NCBI GenBank assembly: GCA_947494705.1
Contig: CANLVN010000003.1
Coordinates: 620,001-684,000 of the forward strand
DNA: 64,000 nt
From: an uncultured Erythrobacter sp.
Lineage (GTDB): Bacteria > Pseudomonadota > Alphaproteobacteria > Sphingomonadales > Sphingomonadaceae
Direction: 5' to 3'
Positions within the stretch are counted from its first letter, which is position 1. Each line of letters starts with the position of its first letter. The notes under the pieces were generated by a model. The model saw nothing but the letters and a program-made list of their open reading frames with translations, had not been told where the DNA came from and did not search any database. Shown in pieces: positions 34,305 through 47,794 of the stretch. The position numbers and the translations under genes are program-made.

Positions 34305-36482
34305 ATGCCCCTTAAGGGTTTCTTGTCATCGAAGAGAGCGCCGCGCTCGGAAACCGCTCCAAGTGCGATGTCCGACGGCGAGAAGCTCGCCATGCTCGAC
34401 GAGCTCGAGCAGTCGGGCCTCGGCTGGTTCTGGGCCAGCGACAAAAATGGCAACCTAACCTATCTCAGCGCGACGATTGCCGATCGTATCGACCTGCCGC
34501 TCGCCGATCTGCTGGGTCGCCCGCTGGCAAGCGTTTTTGTGTCGGCGGACCGTGACGGGCGCAGCAAGTCGCTGTCCCTCATGCTCGGCGCGCACAAGGC
34601 TTTTTCCGGCTTTGCAGTCCGCGCTGAAAAGCGACCGGAGGGTGCGGTCCTGCGCCTTTCGGGGCGACCAGCATTCGACGGCGAGAATTTCGTCGGCTTC
34701 CGTGGCACCGGTGCGGACATCACCGACGAATATCACCGCGAAGAGGAAACCGCGCGCCTGGCGAAATACGATTCGCTTACCGGCCTCTCAAATCGCCATC
34801 GGATGAAGCACCTGATCGAGAACACGCTGACGGCTTTCAAGGCTGCGAAGCGTAATTGCGCGATCATGATGCTGGATCTGGATAAGTTCAAGCACGTCAA
34901 CGACACGCTCGGACATGCTGCGGGTGACGAACTGCTCAAGCAGGTTTCCGACCGGCTGCGGCGCTCGATCGAAGTTGAATGCGAGATCGGGCGTCTGGGC
35001 GGCGACGAATTTCAGGTGATGCTGCCCGACCTCGACGATCGCGGCGAACTGGGCGAGATCGCGCTGAAGATCATCACCATGCTCAAGCAGCCATATACGC
35101 TGGAAGAGGGGCGCTGCGTCATCGGTTGCTCGGTCGGCATCGCCGTTGCTCCGCATGACGGGGTCACGGTCGACGAGATCGTCAAATCGGCCGACCTCGC
35201 GCTTTATGCTGCGAAGAACGGCGGACGCGGGCAATACCGCTTCTTCTCGGGCGAACTGGAGAACGAGGCCATTTTCCGCCGCCGGCTCGAAGAGAGCCTC
35301 GGCGATGCGGTGCGTGAGAATCAACTGTTCCTCAAATATGAACCCATAGTCGATGCCGCTACCGAAACGGTGCGCAGCCTCGAAGCCCATATCTGCTGGC
35401 AGCACGAACAGCGCGGGGAGATCGACGAGGAGGAGTTTGCTTCCATCCTCGATGGCTCCAATCAGGTCGTGGAGGTCGGAGGCTGGGCAATCCGCGAGGC
35501 CTGTGCGCACGCTGCAAACTGGCCGGACACCGTGAGCGTAGCCGTGAACGTGCCCGTGCCGCTTTTTGCGTCGGACGGCTTTGTCGAAACCGTTGCCGAA
35601 GCGCTCGAAGCCGAAGACCTGCCCCCGCAACGGCTCGAGCTGGAAGTCAGCGAAGCAGTTTTCTTTGGCGACACCAATGCAGTCGACCGGACGCTTGCCC
35701 AGTTGTTCAAGCTCGGCGTGCGCCTCACCCTCGACGAGTTCGGCTCGGGCTACTCCTCGCTCGCCTATCTGCGACGCGCGCCGTTCGACACGATCAAGAT
35801 CGACGAAACCCTGATCGTCGAGGCACAAAAACACGACACCGACGAACTTGGCCTGATCCGCGCTATCGTCGCGCTGGCCGGTGCGCTCGACATGGACACG
35901 ATAGCCAACGGGATCGAGAGCACCGACCTGTTCGAGCGGCTCAAGACCTGTGGCGTAAAGCGCATGGAAGGCCCGATCTATTCCGACCCAGTGTCGCGTG
36001 AAGCGGTCGAGGCCGAACTGACGGGCGAAAGCTGGAAAATTGCTCCGTCGGGCGACCGCATCAAGCGGTCCAAGCGCCGCACGGTATTCCGCCGGATCCA
36101 TGTCATCCACGACGACCATTCCTACGAAGTGGTGCTGCGCAACCTGTCGCGTACCGGCGCGCTCATTCAGGGTCTTGCCGATGTGCCGAAAGGGACGCAA
36201 TTCGTGGTGGACCTCGGTGGCGGGCAGCTTGCCGTCGCCACCGTCACCCGCAGCAATGGCGACACGCAGGGGCTCGAATTCGAGGAGACGCTGGTCGATG
36301 ACGGATCGGGCGGTCTGTGCACCCGCAATCGCGTCAGCCCCTATGCATTAGCTTCGGCTGGCGCACCTCTCGCAGCACTGGCCCCCGGCAGCTACAACGC
36401 TATGCCAGGCGGCGGACTTGGCGAGTCGGGAGGAATCCCGCAATTCGCCTATTCCCCGACGGCGAAATACGAAGCGGCCTGA
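34305..36482 (+). CDS. PAS-GGDEF-EAL-PilZ paralogue with degenerate EAL domain
   Basis: The 725-residue tandem paralogue has the same domain order and 'RLGGDEF' at 230-236, so cyclase activity is plausible. The EAL domain has lost key residues: EAL is Glu-Ala-His (360-362), DDFG is DEFG (477-480), the AEG Glu is Asn535 ('IANGIES') and the catalytic-loop Gln is Glu555 ('MEGPIY'). Phosphodiesterase activity is therefore unlikely. The PilZ domain keeps 'RRTVFRR' and 'NLSRTG'. It lies 140 bases after the first paralogue. The likely role is a cyclase or a c-di-GMP-sensing partner of the neighbour. Confidence 0.9.
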   Translation: MPLKGFLSSKRAPRSETAPSAMSDGEKLAMLDELEQSGLGWFWASDKNGNLTYLSATIADRIDLPLADLLGRPLASVFVSADRDGRSKSLSLMLGAHKAFSGFAVRAEKRPEGAVLRLSGRPAFDGENFVGFRGTGADITDEYHREEETARLAKYDSLTGLSNRHRMKHLIENTLTAFKAAKRNCAIMMLDLDKFKHVNDTLGHAAGDELLKQVSDRLRRSIEVECEIGRLGGDEFQVMLPDLDDRGELGEIALKIITMLKQPYTLEEGRCVIGCSVGIAVAPHDGVTVDEIVKSADLALYAAKNGGRGQYRFFSGELENEAIFRRRLEESLGDAVRENQLFLKYEPIVDAATETVRSLEAHICWQHEQRGEIDEEEFASILDGSNQVVEVGGWAIREACAHAANWPDTVSVAVNVPVPLFASDGFVETVAEALEAEDLPPQRLELEVSEAVFFGDTNAVDRTLAQLFKLGVRLTLDEFGSGYSSLAYLRRAPFDTIKIDETLIVEAQKHDTDELGLIRAIVALAGALDMDTIANGIESTDLFERLKTCGVKRMEGPIYSDPVSREAVEAELTGESWKIAPSGDRIKRSKRRTVFRRIHVIHDDHSYEVVLRNLSRTGALIQGLADVPKGTQFVVDLGGGQLAVATVTRSNGDTQGLEFEETLVDDGSGGLCTRNRVSPYALASAGAPLAALAPGSYNAMPGGGLGESGGIPQFAYSPTAKYEAA

Positions 36483-36549
36483 AGCGCAAAGCCCGATTGC
36501 AATTTTCGCGAATGACATGGCCGCGTCGCGGCGCTAGATGCGCTGTCAA

Positions 36550-38367
<1,818 letters not shown>

Positions 38368-38371
38368 CCGT

Positions 38372-39544
38372 TTAGGCTGCGCGAGTGTCGGCTGGACGGG
38401 CGTCTGCGTGCCCTTCATCCACTTCAGACTCGACCTCGTCTGTATGGCAGATGCGGTTACGTCCGGTGTTCTTGGCTTCGTAAAGCGCCGCGTCGGCGCG
38501 GGCGTAAAGGCTTTGCCAGTCGGCGTTACTGTTGAGCCATCCTTCGGCGATGCCGATGCTCACTGTCACTTTCCCGCCATGCGGCATTTCGGCCTCGCGC
38601 ACATCAGCTAGCAGTTTGATGGCCTTCGCCGCAGGCAAATCCTTATCTGTGCCCAAGACGGCAAACTCTTCGCCTCCAAGGCGCGCGGCGCTGATGTTGT
38701 TGCCGCTGAATTTGTCGATGATCTGGGCGACTGTGACCAGCACTTCATCCCCGACGTCGTGACCGAAGCTGTCGTTGATTCTCTTGAACTTGTCGATGTC
38801 GATCAAGAGCAACCGGGCGGGCGCATCATCGCCGTAAAGGGCTTCGGAAAAGTCCTGCAAGGCGCGCCGATTGAGTATCCCGGTGAGCGGATCGGTCAGT
38901 GCAAGTTCCCGGTTCAGCTTCTTGACGGCCAACAATTCCAGAACATGGCGCTGGTGCGTCCTGATCATGTGAAGCTGAAACAGTCCGGCCAGCAGCAGGC
39001 TGCACCCCGCGGCAAAATCCAGCATCCTTCCGCTCATGAGGAGCAGCAGGGAAATCGGCACAAGGTCGATTACCAGATTTGCAATCGCACCGATGCGAAC
39101 GTTGGATAGGCAATAGGCCGTTGCCAGAGCGCCCATCACAAGAATGATCGGGAATTGCAGCCGGTCGTCGACCGGGGCGTAGAGCCAGCTCAGCACACAC
39201 CACGTGGAACAGATGATCGCCCCGAAACAACTCGAGATAGAACTGTCGACGAGGTAATGCGCGGCAGCTTTGGGCTTGCTCGCGAAATCGATCGGTCGCA
39301 GCAGCATCAAAAAGCCAAGAAGGCAGTAGGTCCCCATGGCGATCGGCATTCCGATCCGAACCAACCAAGGCACATCGGGATTGCCTGCCAAGATCGCGAG
39401 GGGAGTGGTCAGGAACAGGAAGAAGAATAGCCAGCGGGCGTTTCTCTGCACATCCTGAGCGGCATGGATCACGAATTCGTCGCGAATGTCGGATGCCACG
39501 TCGGGAATCGCGTATCGTGCGACGAACTTCTTGAAACCACTCAT
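38372..39544 (-). CDS. Membrane diguanylate cyclase (GGEEF)
   Basis: The 390-residue protein has about six hydrophobic helices in residues 35-190 ('WLFFFLFLTTPLAILAG' through 'LLLAGLFQLHMI'). A coiled linker 'LAVKKLNRELALTDPLTGI' leads into a GGDEF domain. The active motif is 'RLGGEEF', with 'IDIDKFKRINDSFGHDVGDE' for metal binding. No RxxD inhibitory site precedes it. It makes c-di-GMP in response to an unknown membrane or periplasmic signal. It is the third c-di-GMP gene within 8 kb. Confidence 0.92.
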   Translation of the reverse strand: MSGFKKFVARYAIPDVASDIRDEFVIHAAQDVQRNARWLFFFLFLTTPLAILAGNPDVPWLVRIGMPIAMGTYCLLGFLMLLRPIDFASKPKAAAHYLVDSSISSCFGAIICSTWCVLSWLYAPVDDRLQFPIILVMGALATAYCLSNVRIGAIANLVIDLVPISLLLLMSGRMLDFAAGCSLLLAGLFQLHMIRTHQRHVLELLAVKKLNRELALTDPLTGILNRRALQDFSEALYGDDAPARLLLIDIDKFKRINDSFGHDVGDEVLVTVAQIIDKFSGNNISAARLGGEEFAVLGTDKDLPAAKAIKLLADVREAEMPHGGKVTVSIGIAEGWLNSNADWQSLYARADAALYEAKNTGRNRICHTDEVESEVDEGHADARPADTRAA

Positions 39545-39671
39545 AAAACGCGACTAGCGGTCATCGCCTAATAATTGGTTAGAGCGATCCGGATAATGGC
39601 CGATTGTCAGGGCTGACATGTTCACCCTGGCACCAATGTCGCGTCTCGTTCTCAGATGCCCGGGCAGTGAT

Positions 39672-39830
39672 CTAGCCGCCCAACCAGCGTGTCAGGGTTT
39701 CAAATATCCCTGTCAGACTCAGGCCGAGATCAACGAAGGCGATGACCGCTGCGAGCGAGATGAGCGCGGCTATCAAGCCGTATTCGATCGCGGTGGCTCC
39801 ACTTTCATCCTTGGCAATGCGTGCGAACAT
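39672..39830 (-). CDS. Flp/Fap-type IVb pilin
   Basis: The start at 39830 is chosen because AAAGGA lies nine bases upstream; another ATG at 39839 has that site directly abutting. The 52-residue prepilin has a short basic leader and the Flp signature 'GATAIEYGLIAALIS', cleaved by a TadV/CpaA-type peptidase before the hydrophobic helix. Flp pilins build Tad adhesion pili. No cpa/tad assembly genes are in the window, so this copy is isolated. Confidence 0.85.
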   Translation of the reverse strand: MFARIAKDESGATAIEYGLIAALISLAAVIAFVDLGLSLTGIFETLTRWLGG

Positions 39831-40036
39831 GCAGTCCATTCCTTTGGTTTTGCGGCAAAACGCGACCCTGCGCTGCTCGCCCGCGTGGCGTATCTCGCCC
39901 AGCATGATCGTATCTGCAAAGAACGTGGTTAAAGGCGACACCTACCGCGCGTACCATTCATCAGTGCATTTTGTTCGCATCCTCCTGCACAGCTTCACTT
40001 GGCGTTCAGTGCAGCGCTGGCTATAGGCTTGGCGAT

Positions 40037-40831
40037 ATGACGACCAAGCTCACCACCCGCCTGTCGCGCGCCGCCCTGATGGGCGCTGCATTTGCAACCC
40101 TTGCCGCTTGTGGCGGCGGTTCCGCCGACGAAGACGTTGCCTTCGTCGCGCGCGACGTGGAATCGCTCTATGCCGAGGCGCAGCGCCGTCTCGATCAGGG
40201 CAATACGCAGCTCGCCGCCGTGCTGTTCGACGAGGTCGAGCGCCAGCACCCTTATTCGCCTTGGGCGCGGCGTGCGCAGTTGATGAGCGCCTTCAGCTAT
40301 TACATCGCGCGCGACTACAACAAGGCGATCCAGAACGCGCAGCGCTTCCTGTCGATCCACCCCGGCAACAAGGACGCGCCTTACGCCTATTATCTGATCG
40401 CGCTCAGCTATTACGAGCAGATCAGCGACGTGAACCGCGACCAGTCGATCACCGAGCAGGCGCAGTCTGCTCTGCGTGAGGTCAACCGCCGCTTCCCGCA
40501 GACCGAATATGCTGCCGATGCGCGACTCAAGCTTGACCTTGTGGCCGATCACCTTGCGGGCAAGGAAATGGAGATCGGGCGCTTCTACCAGCGTTCGGGC
40601 CGCTGGCTCGCCGCGCAGCTGCGCTTTCGCAATGTGGTCGACGATTTCGCCACCACCAGTCACGCGCCCGAGGCGCTGTACCGCCTGACCGAAAGCAGCC
40701 TGGCACTCGGGATACCTGAAGAGGCGGTGAAATATGCCGCCGTGCTCGGCGCCAACTATCCGGGCAGTGAATGGTACGAAAAGGCCTTCGAACTGGTTGA
40801 GGATCACGCTGCGGGCGTCACGGCATCTTAG
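40037..40831 (+). CDS. bamD: Outer membrane assembly lipoprotein BamD
   Basis: BamD is the essential lipoprotein of the BAM complex that inserts outer-membrane beta-barrels. The 264-residue product has a signal with lipobox 'LAAC' (Cys25). TPR repeats follow: 'LYAEAQRRLDQGNTQLAA', 'QHPYSPWARRAQLMSAFSYY', 'HPGNKDAPYAYYLIALSYYE' and 'FPQTEYAADARLKLDLV'. ATG 40037 fits the signal; the frame is open further upstream but not signal-like. recN follows downstream, as in many alphaproteobacteria. Confidence 0.96.
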   Translation: MTTKLTTRLSRAALMGAAFATLAACGGGSADEDVAFVARDVESLYAEAQRRLDQGNTQLAAVLFDEVERQHPYSPWARRAQLMSAFSYYIARDYNKAIQNAQRFLSIHPGNKDAPYAYYLIALSYYEQISDVNRDQSITEQAQSALREVNRRFPQTEYAADARLKLDLVADHLAGKEMEIGRFYQRSGRWLAAQLRFRNVVDDFATTSHAPEALYRLTESSLALGIPEEAVKYAAVLGANYPGSEWYEKAFELVEDHAAGVTAS

Positions 40832-40836
40832 TCGTT

Positions 40837-40858
40837 CGCAGGTGCCTGAGCACCTGCG
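40837..40858. repeat. Perfect 9-bp hairpin just after bamD
   Basis: CGCAGGTGC (40837-40845) pairs perfectly with GCACCTGCG (40850-40858) across a four-base loop, six bases after the bamD stop. There is no T-run, so it is not a classical intrinsic terminator. It may stabilise the mRNA 3' end, aid factor-dependent termination, or be a protein-binding palindrome. Confidence 0.7.
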
Positions 40859-40941
40859 TCCTCGCTAAACGCGCATCATAGCTTCGCCCGCTGCGTGCGG
40901 TCGCCCTTTTGGCGGCTCTCGCCGCCGAGGTATCGCGCTCT

Positions 40942-41412
40942 TCAACTTACGTGACCGACCCAAGGATTGGACTGAAACACCGCCTCCCTTAGCGTTGCGA
41001 CGCGTGCCGCATTAACTCCCGCATCCGAATAGCCCACCCGAGAAGCGGAGCGTACATGCACCGCGCCTTCGGTGCGGCGCAGCTCAAGGTCATCGACAAA
41101 GCCCATGGTCGCGGAGGTGAACTCCGCCGCGATGTAGTCATCACCCGCCTGCGTGACCTCTCCGCCCATTTCCGCGATCACACCAGGCAGCGCGTCCCAG
41201 TATTCCGGAAGCAGCACGGCGACTTTCTTCTCTGCCACGGTCGCCGCTTCGCTCGACACGCAATTGGGGCTGTCGGGGCAGGGCGCCAGAGCGCCGTCCA
41301 CCAGACCCGGCGCCGATCCGCTCTTGGAATACTGGCCGAGCGCGAAAAAGCCTGCCGCACCCAGCACCGCCAGCCCGACCGCCGCAAAGAGAATTGCCCT
41401 GATTATCGCCAT
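40942..41412 (-). CDS. DUF1499 family membrane-anchored protein
   Basis: AGGAGG placed just before 41412 defines the start. The 156-residue protein has one N-terminal transmembrane helix ('ILFAAVGLAVLGAAGFFALG') and then the DUF1499 domain with its signature 'CPDSPNCVSSEA' and later 'IAAEFTSATMGFVDDLELRR'. DUF1499 proteins are of unknown function. It lies on the strand opposite bamD and recN, between them. Confidence 0.88.
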   Translation of the reverse strand: MAIIRAILFAAVGLAVLGAAGFFALGQYSKSGSAPGLVDGALAPCPDSPNCVSSEAATVAEKKVAVLLPEYWDALPGVIAEMGGEVTQAGDDYIAAEFTSATMGFVDDLELRRTEGAVHVRSASRVGYSDAGVNAARVATLREAVFQSNPWVGHVS

Positions 41413-41539
41413 CGTGGCCTCCTGATTTCGCACTGCATTAGCCGCTCTGCCGATTTTTCCGCAATCGTGTTCACATGTGCGGGGTGAAATGCGTGCGCGA
41501 TACGTGACGGGGCGCGGGCGAGCGGTTAGACAATGCACC

Positions 41540-43207
41540 ATGCTCACCCGGCTTTCCATACGCAACATCGTCCTGATCGAGGCACTGGACCTCGATTTCG
41601 CGCGCGGGCTCGGCGTGCTCACGGGCGAGACGGGGGCGGGCAAGTCGATCCTGCTGGATGCGCTGGGGCTGGTGCTAGGTGACCGGGCGGAGACGTCGCT
41701 GGTCCGCAGCGGAGAGCCCAAGGCGAGCGTCACGGCCAGCTTCGAATTCGCAGCCTTGCCCGACACGATTGCCAGTGCGCTGGACGACGCCGACCTCGAG
41801 ATCGAACCGGGCGAGCCGCTGATCATTCGCAGGCAGGTAAAGGCCGATGGCGGGTCGAAGGCCTATATCAACGACCAGCCTGCCAGCGTCGCTTTGCTGC
41901 GCGAACTCGCGCCTGCGCTGGTCGAGCTGCATGGCCAGCATGACGACCGCGGTCTGGTCAATCCGCGCGGGCACCTCGCTCTGCTCGACCGCTTTGCCGG
42001 GACTGACCTCGCGACGCTTCAACGCCGCTGGGCCAGCTGGGCGAAAGCCGAGGCGCAATTGGCCGAGGCACGCGATGCCGTGGAGCAGGCGCGCGCCGAC
42101 CAGGACCTGCTGATCGCGCATCTCGCTGAACTCACTGCGCTGGAGCCTGTTGCAGGCGAGGAAGCGCGGCTCGCCGGACAGCGCGCCGATATGCAAAAGG
42201 GCGAGAAGCTGGCCGGCGACCTGGAAGAACTTCGCCATGTCTGGGAGGGGTCGGATTCGCCGCTCGCCGCCTTGCGCGTCGCGGCGCGCAAGCTCGACCG
42301 GATCGCGCCCGAACACCCGCTGCTGGCCGAAGCGCTCGCCGCGCTTGATCGCGCCGTGATCGAGGCGGGCGAGGCGGAGGAGAAGCTTGAATCGGCGGCG
42401 GAGGCGCTGGTCCACGATCCGCAGGCGCTCGACGCGGCGGAAACGCGGTTGTTCGAACTGCGCGCGCTTGCCCGCAAGCATCGCTGTGAGGTCGACGCTC
42501 TGCCCGAACTGATGCGCGACATGCGCGCACGGCTCGACTCCATCGAAGGCGGCGAGGCGCAGCTCGACGCGCTCGAAGCCGCCGCGCACGAAGCTCGCGA
42601 GGCCTATCTCAAGGCTGCGGAGGCGGCGCACGAGGCGCGGATCAAGGCGGCCAAGCGGCTCGACAAGGCGGTGGCGAACGAACTTGCGCCGCTCAAGCTG
42701 GACGCGGCACGCTTCCTCACCGCCATCGGCAAATTGCCCGAGGACAAGTGGGGTGCGAGCGGGATGGACAGCGCGGAATTCCTGATCGCGACCAATCCCG
42801 GCGCCGACTTCGCCCCCCTCAACAAGATCGCGTCTGGGGGCGAGCTGTCGCGCTTCATCCTCGCGCTCAAAGTGGCGCTGGCGGAGAAGGGCGGGGCGGC
42901 AACGATCATCTTTGACGAGATCGACCGAGGTGTGGGCGGCGCGGTCGCCTCGGCTATCGGCGACCGGCTTGCGCGGCTTGCATCGAATGAAGGGCAATTG
43001 CTGGCGGTCACGCACTCGCCGCAGGTCGCGGCGCGTGGGGGAATGCACTATCTCATCGCCAAGGCTTCGAGCGGGACCGTGACAAAGACGAGCGTCGTGC
43101 TGCTCGATGCAAAAGGACGGCAAGAGGAAATCGCGCGGATGCTTTCGGGCGCCGAAGTCACGCCCGAGGCAAGGGCACAGGCGGATCGGTTGCTGGAAGG
43201 GGTGTGA
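41540..43207 (+). CDS. recN: DNA repair ATPase RecN
   Basis: RecN is an SMC-like ATPase in double-strand-break repair. From ATG 41540 the protein is 555 residues, with Walker A 'GETGAGKS' (29-36), 'ELHGQHDDRGLVNP', a long Ala/Glu-rich coiled coil (about 150-380), the ABC signature 'IASGGELSRFILALK' and Walker B 'IIFDEIDRGVGG'. A lipoprotein gene overlaps its stop by four bases. Confidence 0.96.
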   Translation: MLTRLSIRNIVLIEALDLDFARGLGVLTGETGAGKSILLDALGLVLGDRAETSLVRSGEPKASVTASFEFAALPDTIASALDDADLEIEPGEPLIIRRQVKADGGSKAYINDQPASVALLRELAPALVELHGQHDDRGLVNPRGHLALLDRFAGTDLATLQRRWASWAKAEAQLAEARDAVEQARADQDLLIAHLAELTALEPVAGEEARLAGQRADMQKGEKLAGDLEELRHVWEGSDSPLAALRVAARKLDRIAPEHPLLAEALAALDRAVIEAGEAEEKLESAAEALVHDPQALDAAETRLFELRALARKHRCEVDALPELMRDMRARLDSIEGGEAQLDALEAAAHEAREAYLKAAEAAHEARIKAAKRLDKAVANELAPLKLDAARFLTAIGKLPEDKWGASGMDSAEFLIATNPGADFAPLNKIASGGELSRFILALKVALAEKGGAATIIFDEIDRGVGGAVASAIGDRLARLASNEGQLLAVTHSPQVAARGGMHYLIAKASSGTVTKTSVVLLDAKGRQEEIARMLSGAEVTPEARAQADRLLEGV

Positions 43208-43851
43208 AGGGTTCGCTTGCGGCCACCGCTCTCGCGCTCGCAATCGCTGGGTGTTCGCAGGAGCCGGAATACCTGCCGGTACCCGATATCGTAGACCCGC
43301 CAAGAGCCGAGCGGATGAGTGCTCCGAATTCGTCGGACATGCCGCAGCCCGAGGAGCCTAAGGGTAAAGAGATCCCTCCTGCTGCGCCACCGATACCGCC
43401 TGCGCCACCGGAGGAAACCTTCATGGATCAGGTGAACCAGATGGCTGGCAACGCAACCGCCATCGACTCCATGCTCATCGAGGGGGCAAGCGGTCCGCGC
43501 GAGGCGTTGTTCATTCACACCATAGAACGCTTTCGCGCGCAGGAGGGTTTCGCCGAACGCCCCGTCTGCCTCGTGAAGGCGCAGGCGGGACTCGTTGCGA
43601 ACCTCGTTGGCAGGTTCGCCAACGTCCACGAAGAAGACGCTTGTCGATGGGAAGGCCCGGGCGTGGTCCTCGCCACGACAGGCGAACCCGCCATTTACGT
43701 CCATGCCAACATCGCGTGTGCCGGGATGGCCTGCGAGGGGGAAGGTGGAGGCACTTACGGCAATCTCGGAGCGGAAGGTTATGGCTATCGTCTGCGGCGC
43801 ACACACGAAGGCTGGATCATCGAAAGCCTCGGGATCTCGTGGATTTCCTGA
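43204..43851 (+). CDS. Putative lipoprotein with proline-rich linker
   Basis: GTG 43204 overlaps the recN stop (GTGA). The 215-residue product has a lipobox 'AIAGC' (Cys17), then a long Pro/Glu-rich linker (about 20-70) and a C-terminal domain with Cys in 'ERPVCLVKAQ', 'EDACRWEGPG' and 'IACAGMACEGEGG'. It is an envelope protein of unknown function. Four to five Cys in the mature domain suggest disulfides. It is probably co-transcribed with recN and ligA. Confidence 0.65.
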   Translation: MKGSLAATALALAIAGCSQEPEYLPVPDIVDPPRAERMSAPNSSDMPQPEEPKGKEIPPAAPPIPPAPPEETFMDQVNQMAGNATAIDSMLIEGASGPREALFIHTIERFRAQEGFAERPVCLVKAQAGLVANLVGRFANVHEEDACRWEGPGVVLATTGEPAIYVHANIACAGMACEGEGGGTYGNLGAEGYGYRLRRTHEGWIIESLGISWIS

Positions 43852-43915
43852 ACCGGGGCAGTTGATGCCAGCACGGCCCGAACGCTCTTTTCCGATAGGC
43901 TCCTCTGGGGCATAG

Positions 43916-46477
<2,562 letters not shown>

Positions 46478-46494
<17 letters not shown>

Positions 46495-47002
46495 TCCTGC
46501 GCCAGCGGGCTATATCCATCGCCATCTGGCTGCGCCGAAACCCGCGGCCGCGAACCAGCCTCGAGAAGTCGGCGGCATGGTCGAAATGCTGCACCTGGCG
46601 GTGATAGTAGTTCACATATTCGGCAAGCGCGAGCAGGGTCAGGACAAGGCTGGCCCACCGGTCCGCCTGCGAGGTCGCAACGCCCGGCAGCGTCCAGGCG
46701 ATGAGCGTCAATATCACCGCTGCGACGCAAAGCAGCAGGCATGGAAGACGAAACGCTGCGAGCAGACCGATCTGCCGGGGAAGCGCATTCCCGCTGCGCA
46801 ACTGCTCTAGCTTTCTGAACCAGTAAATCGCCCCAACAGCCAGCAACAGGCAAACCGCCGCGAGCGCTGCGAAGCTGGCGAGTCCGAGATCCCAACCGAA
46901 AGTCGTTGCCAGAAAGGCGAGCCCCAGCGGGATGAAGGCGACATTCGCCGCCTCCATCTTCCAGTAGCCGCTCAGCCGTTCTTCGATCTTGCCACGCCCC
47001 AT
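46478..47002 (-). CDS. Four-helix membrane protein, function unknown
   Basis: The 174-residue product has about four hydrophobic helices (near residues 18-34, 40-62, 82-106 and 115-132). A basic C-terminal tail follows, with 'YVNYYHRQVQHFDHAADFSR' leading into it. It begins 20 bases after the SDR gene on the same strand and likely shares its transcript. No family is recognised. Its last 17 bases overlap the convergent CinA-like gene. Confidence 0.6.
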
Positions 47003-47022
47003 CGGCGCAGCATGGCAGAATC

Positions 47023-47694
47023 CTAGTCGTTAGGCATCAGGTAGATTTCGCGAACCGCCGAGGTGTCGGGCTGGCTCAGTGCAAAGACAACTGCGCTGGC
47101 GACATCTTCGGGCTGGAGCTTGTCGGGCTTGGGCTCGTCGAAGAATTCGGTGTTGACCATTCCCGGCGCGATAACGGTCGCGCGTCCGCCCCATTCGCGC
47201 ATTTCCTCGGCAAGGTTCTCGGTGAAGCCGTGGACGAACCACTTGGTCGCCGAATAGATCGAGCCTTTCATGTTGTCGCGGCCCGCCTTGGAGCCGGTGG
47301 CAATGAAATGGCCCTTAGTCTTCTTGAGGTGCGGGATCGCTTCGTGCGCGGCGTAGAGCACCGCGAGGATGTTGACGTGGATCATGTCGTGCCACGCCTC
47401 CGGGTCGCCGTTCTCGACGCCCGGCTTCTCCACGCCGGTCCCGGCATTGGCGAAGACGCCGTCGAGCTGGCCGAACTTCTCGACCGTCAGCTCCAGCGCG
47501 TCGCGGATCGCCTCACGCTTGGTTACGTCGCAGGTGATGGCCAGCGCATTGTCGCCGATGTCGCTCGCGAGCTTTTCGATCTTGTCAGTCGAGCGAGCGC
47601 ACAAGGCGACGTTCCAGCCTGCGTCGGCGGCGGCTTTTGCGGTGGCGGCACCGATGCCCGACGATGCGCCGGTGATGAGAAGGGTCCTGGCCAT
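47023..47694 (-). CDS. Short-chain dehydrogenase/reductase
   Basis: The 223-residue classical SDR has 'LLITGASSGIGAATA' (NAD(P) loop), 'CDVTKREAI', 'FANAGTG', catalytic Ser in 'ATGSKAGRDN' and 'YSATKWFVHGF' (Tyr-x-x-x-Lys). 'ARST' after the second strand suggests NADPH preference. The family resembles YdfG/serine-type dehydrogenases, but the substrate is unknown. It is apparently transcribed with the downstream membrane protein. Confidence 0.88.
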   Translation of the reverse strand: MARTLLITGASSGIGAATAKAAADAGWNVALCARSTDKIEKLASDIGDNALAITCDVTKREAIRDALELTVEKFGQLDGVFANAGTGVEKPGVENGDPEAWHDMIHVNILAVLYAAHEAIPHLKKTKGHFIATGSKAGRDNMKGSIYSATKWFVHGFTENLAEEMREWGGRATVIAPGMVNTEFFDEPKPDKLQPEDVASAVVFALSQPDTSAVREIYLMPND

Positions 47695-47794
47695 GGGGGA
47701 AGTCCTTTGGTTGTAGAAGTGTATTGCCGATTCAAAGGACGGGCGCGGCGGGCGTTCCGAGAAATGTTGCGCAAGGCCTGTCGACCATGCGCCG

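Noticed and set aside
39571..39935. TTAACC-like half-sites near the cyclase and Flp pilin starts, suggestive of CtrA
   Set aside because: Only half-sites or poorly spaced copies are present; no full TTAA-N7-TTAA box was found, so no regulatory site is claimed.
41675..43303. 542-codon frame antisense to recN
   Set aside because: It covers recN, whose Walker motifs are intact on the plus strand; the antisense product has no known features.
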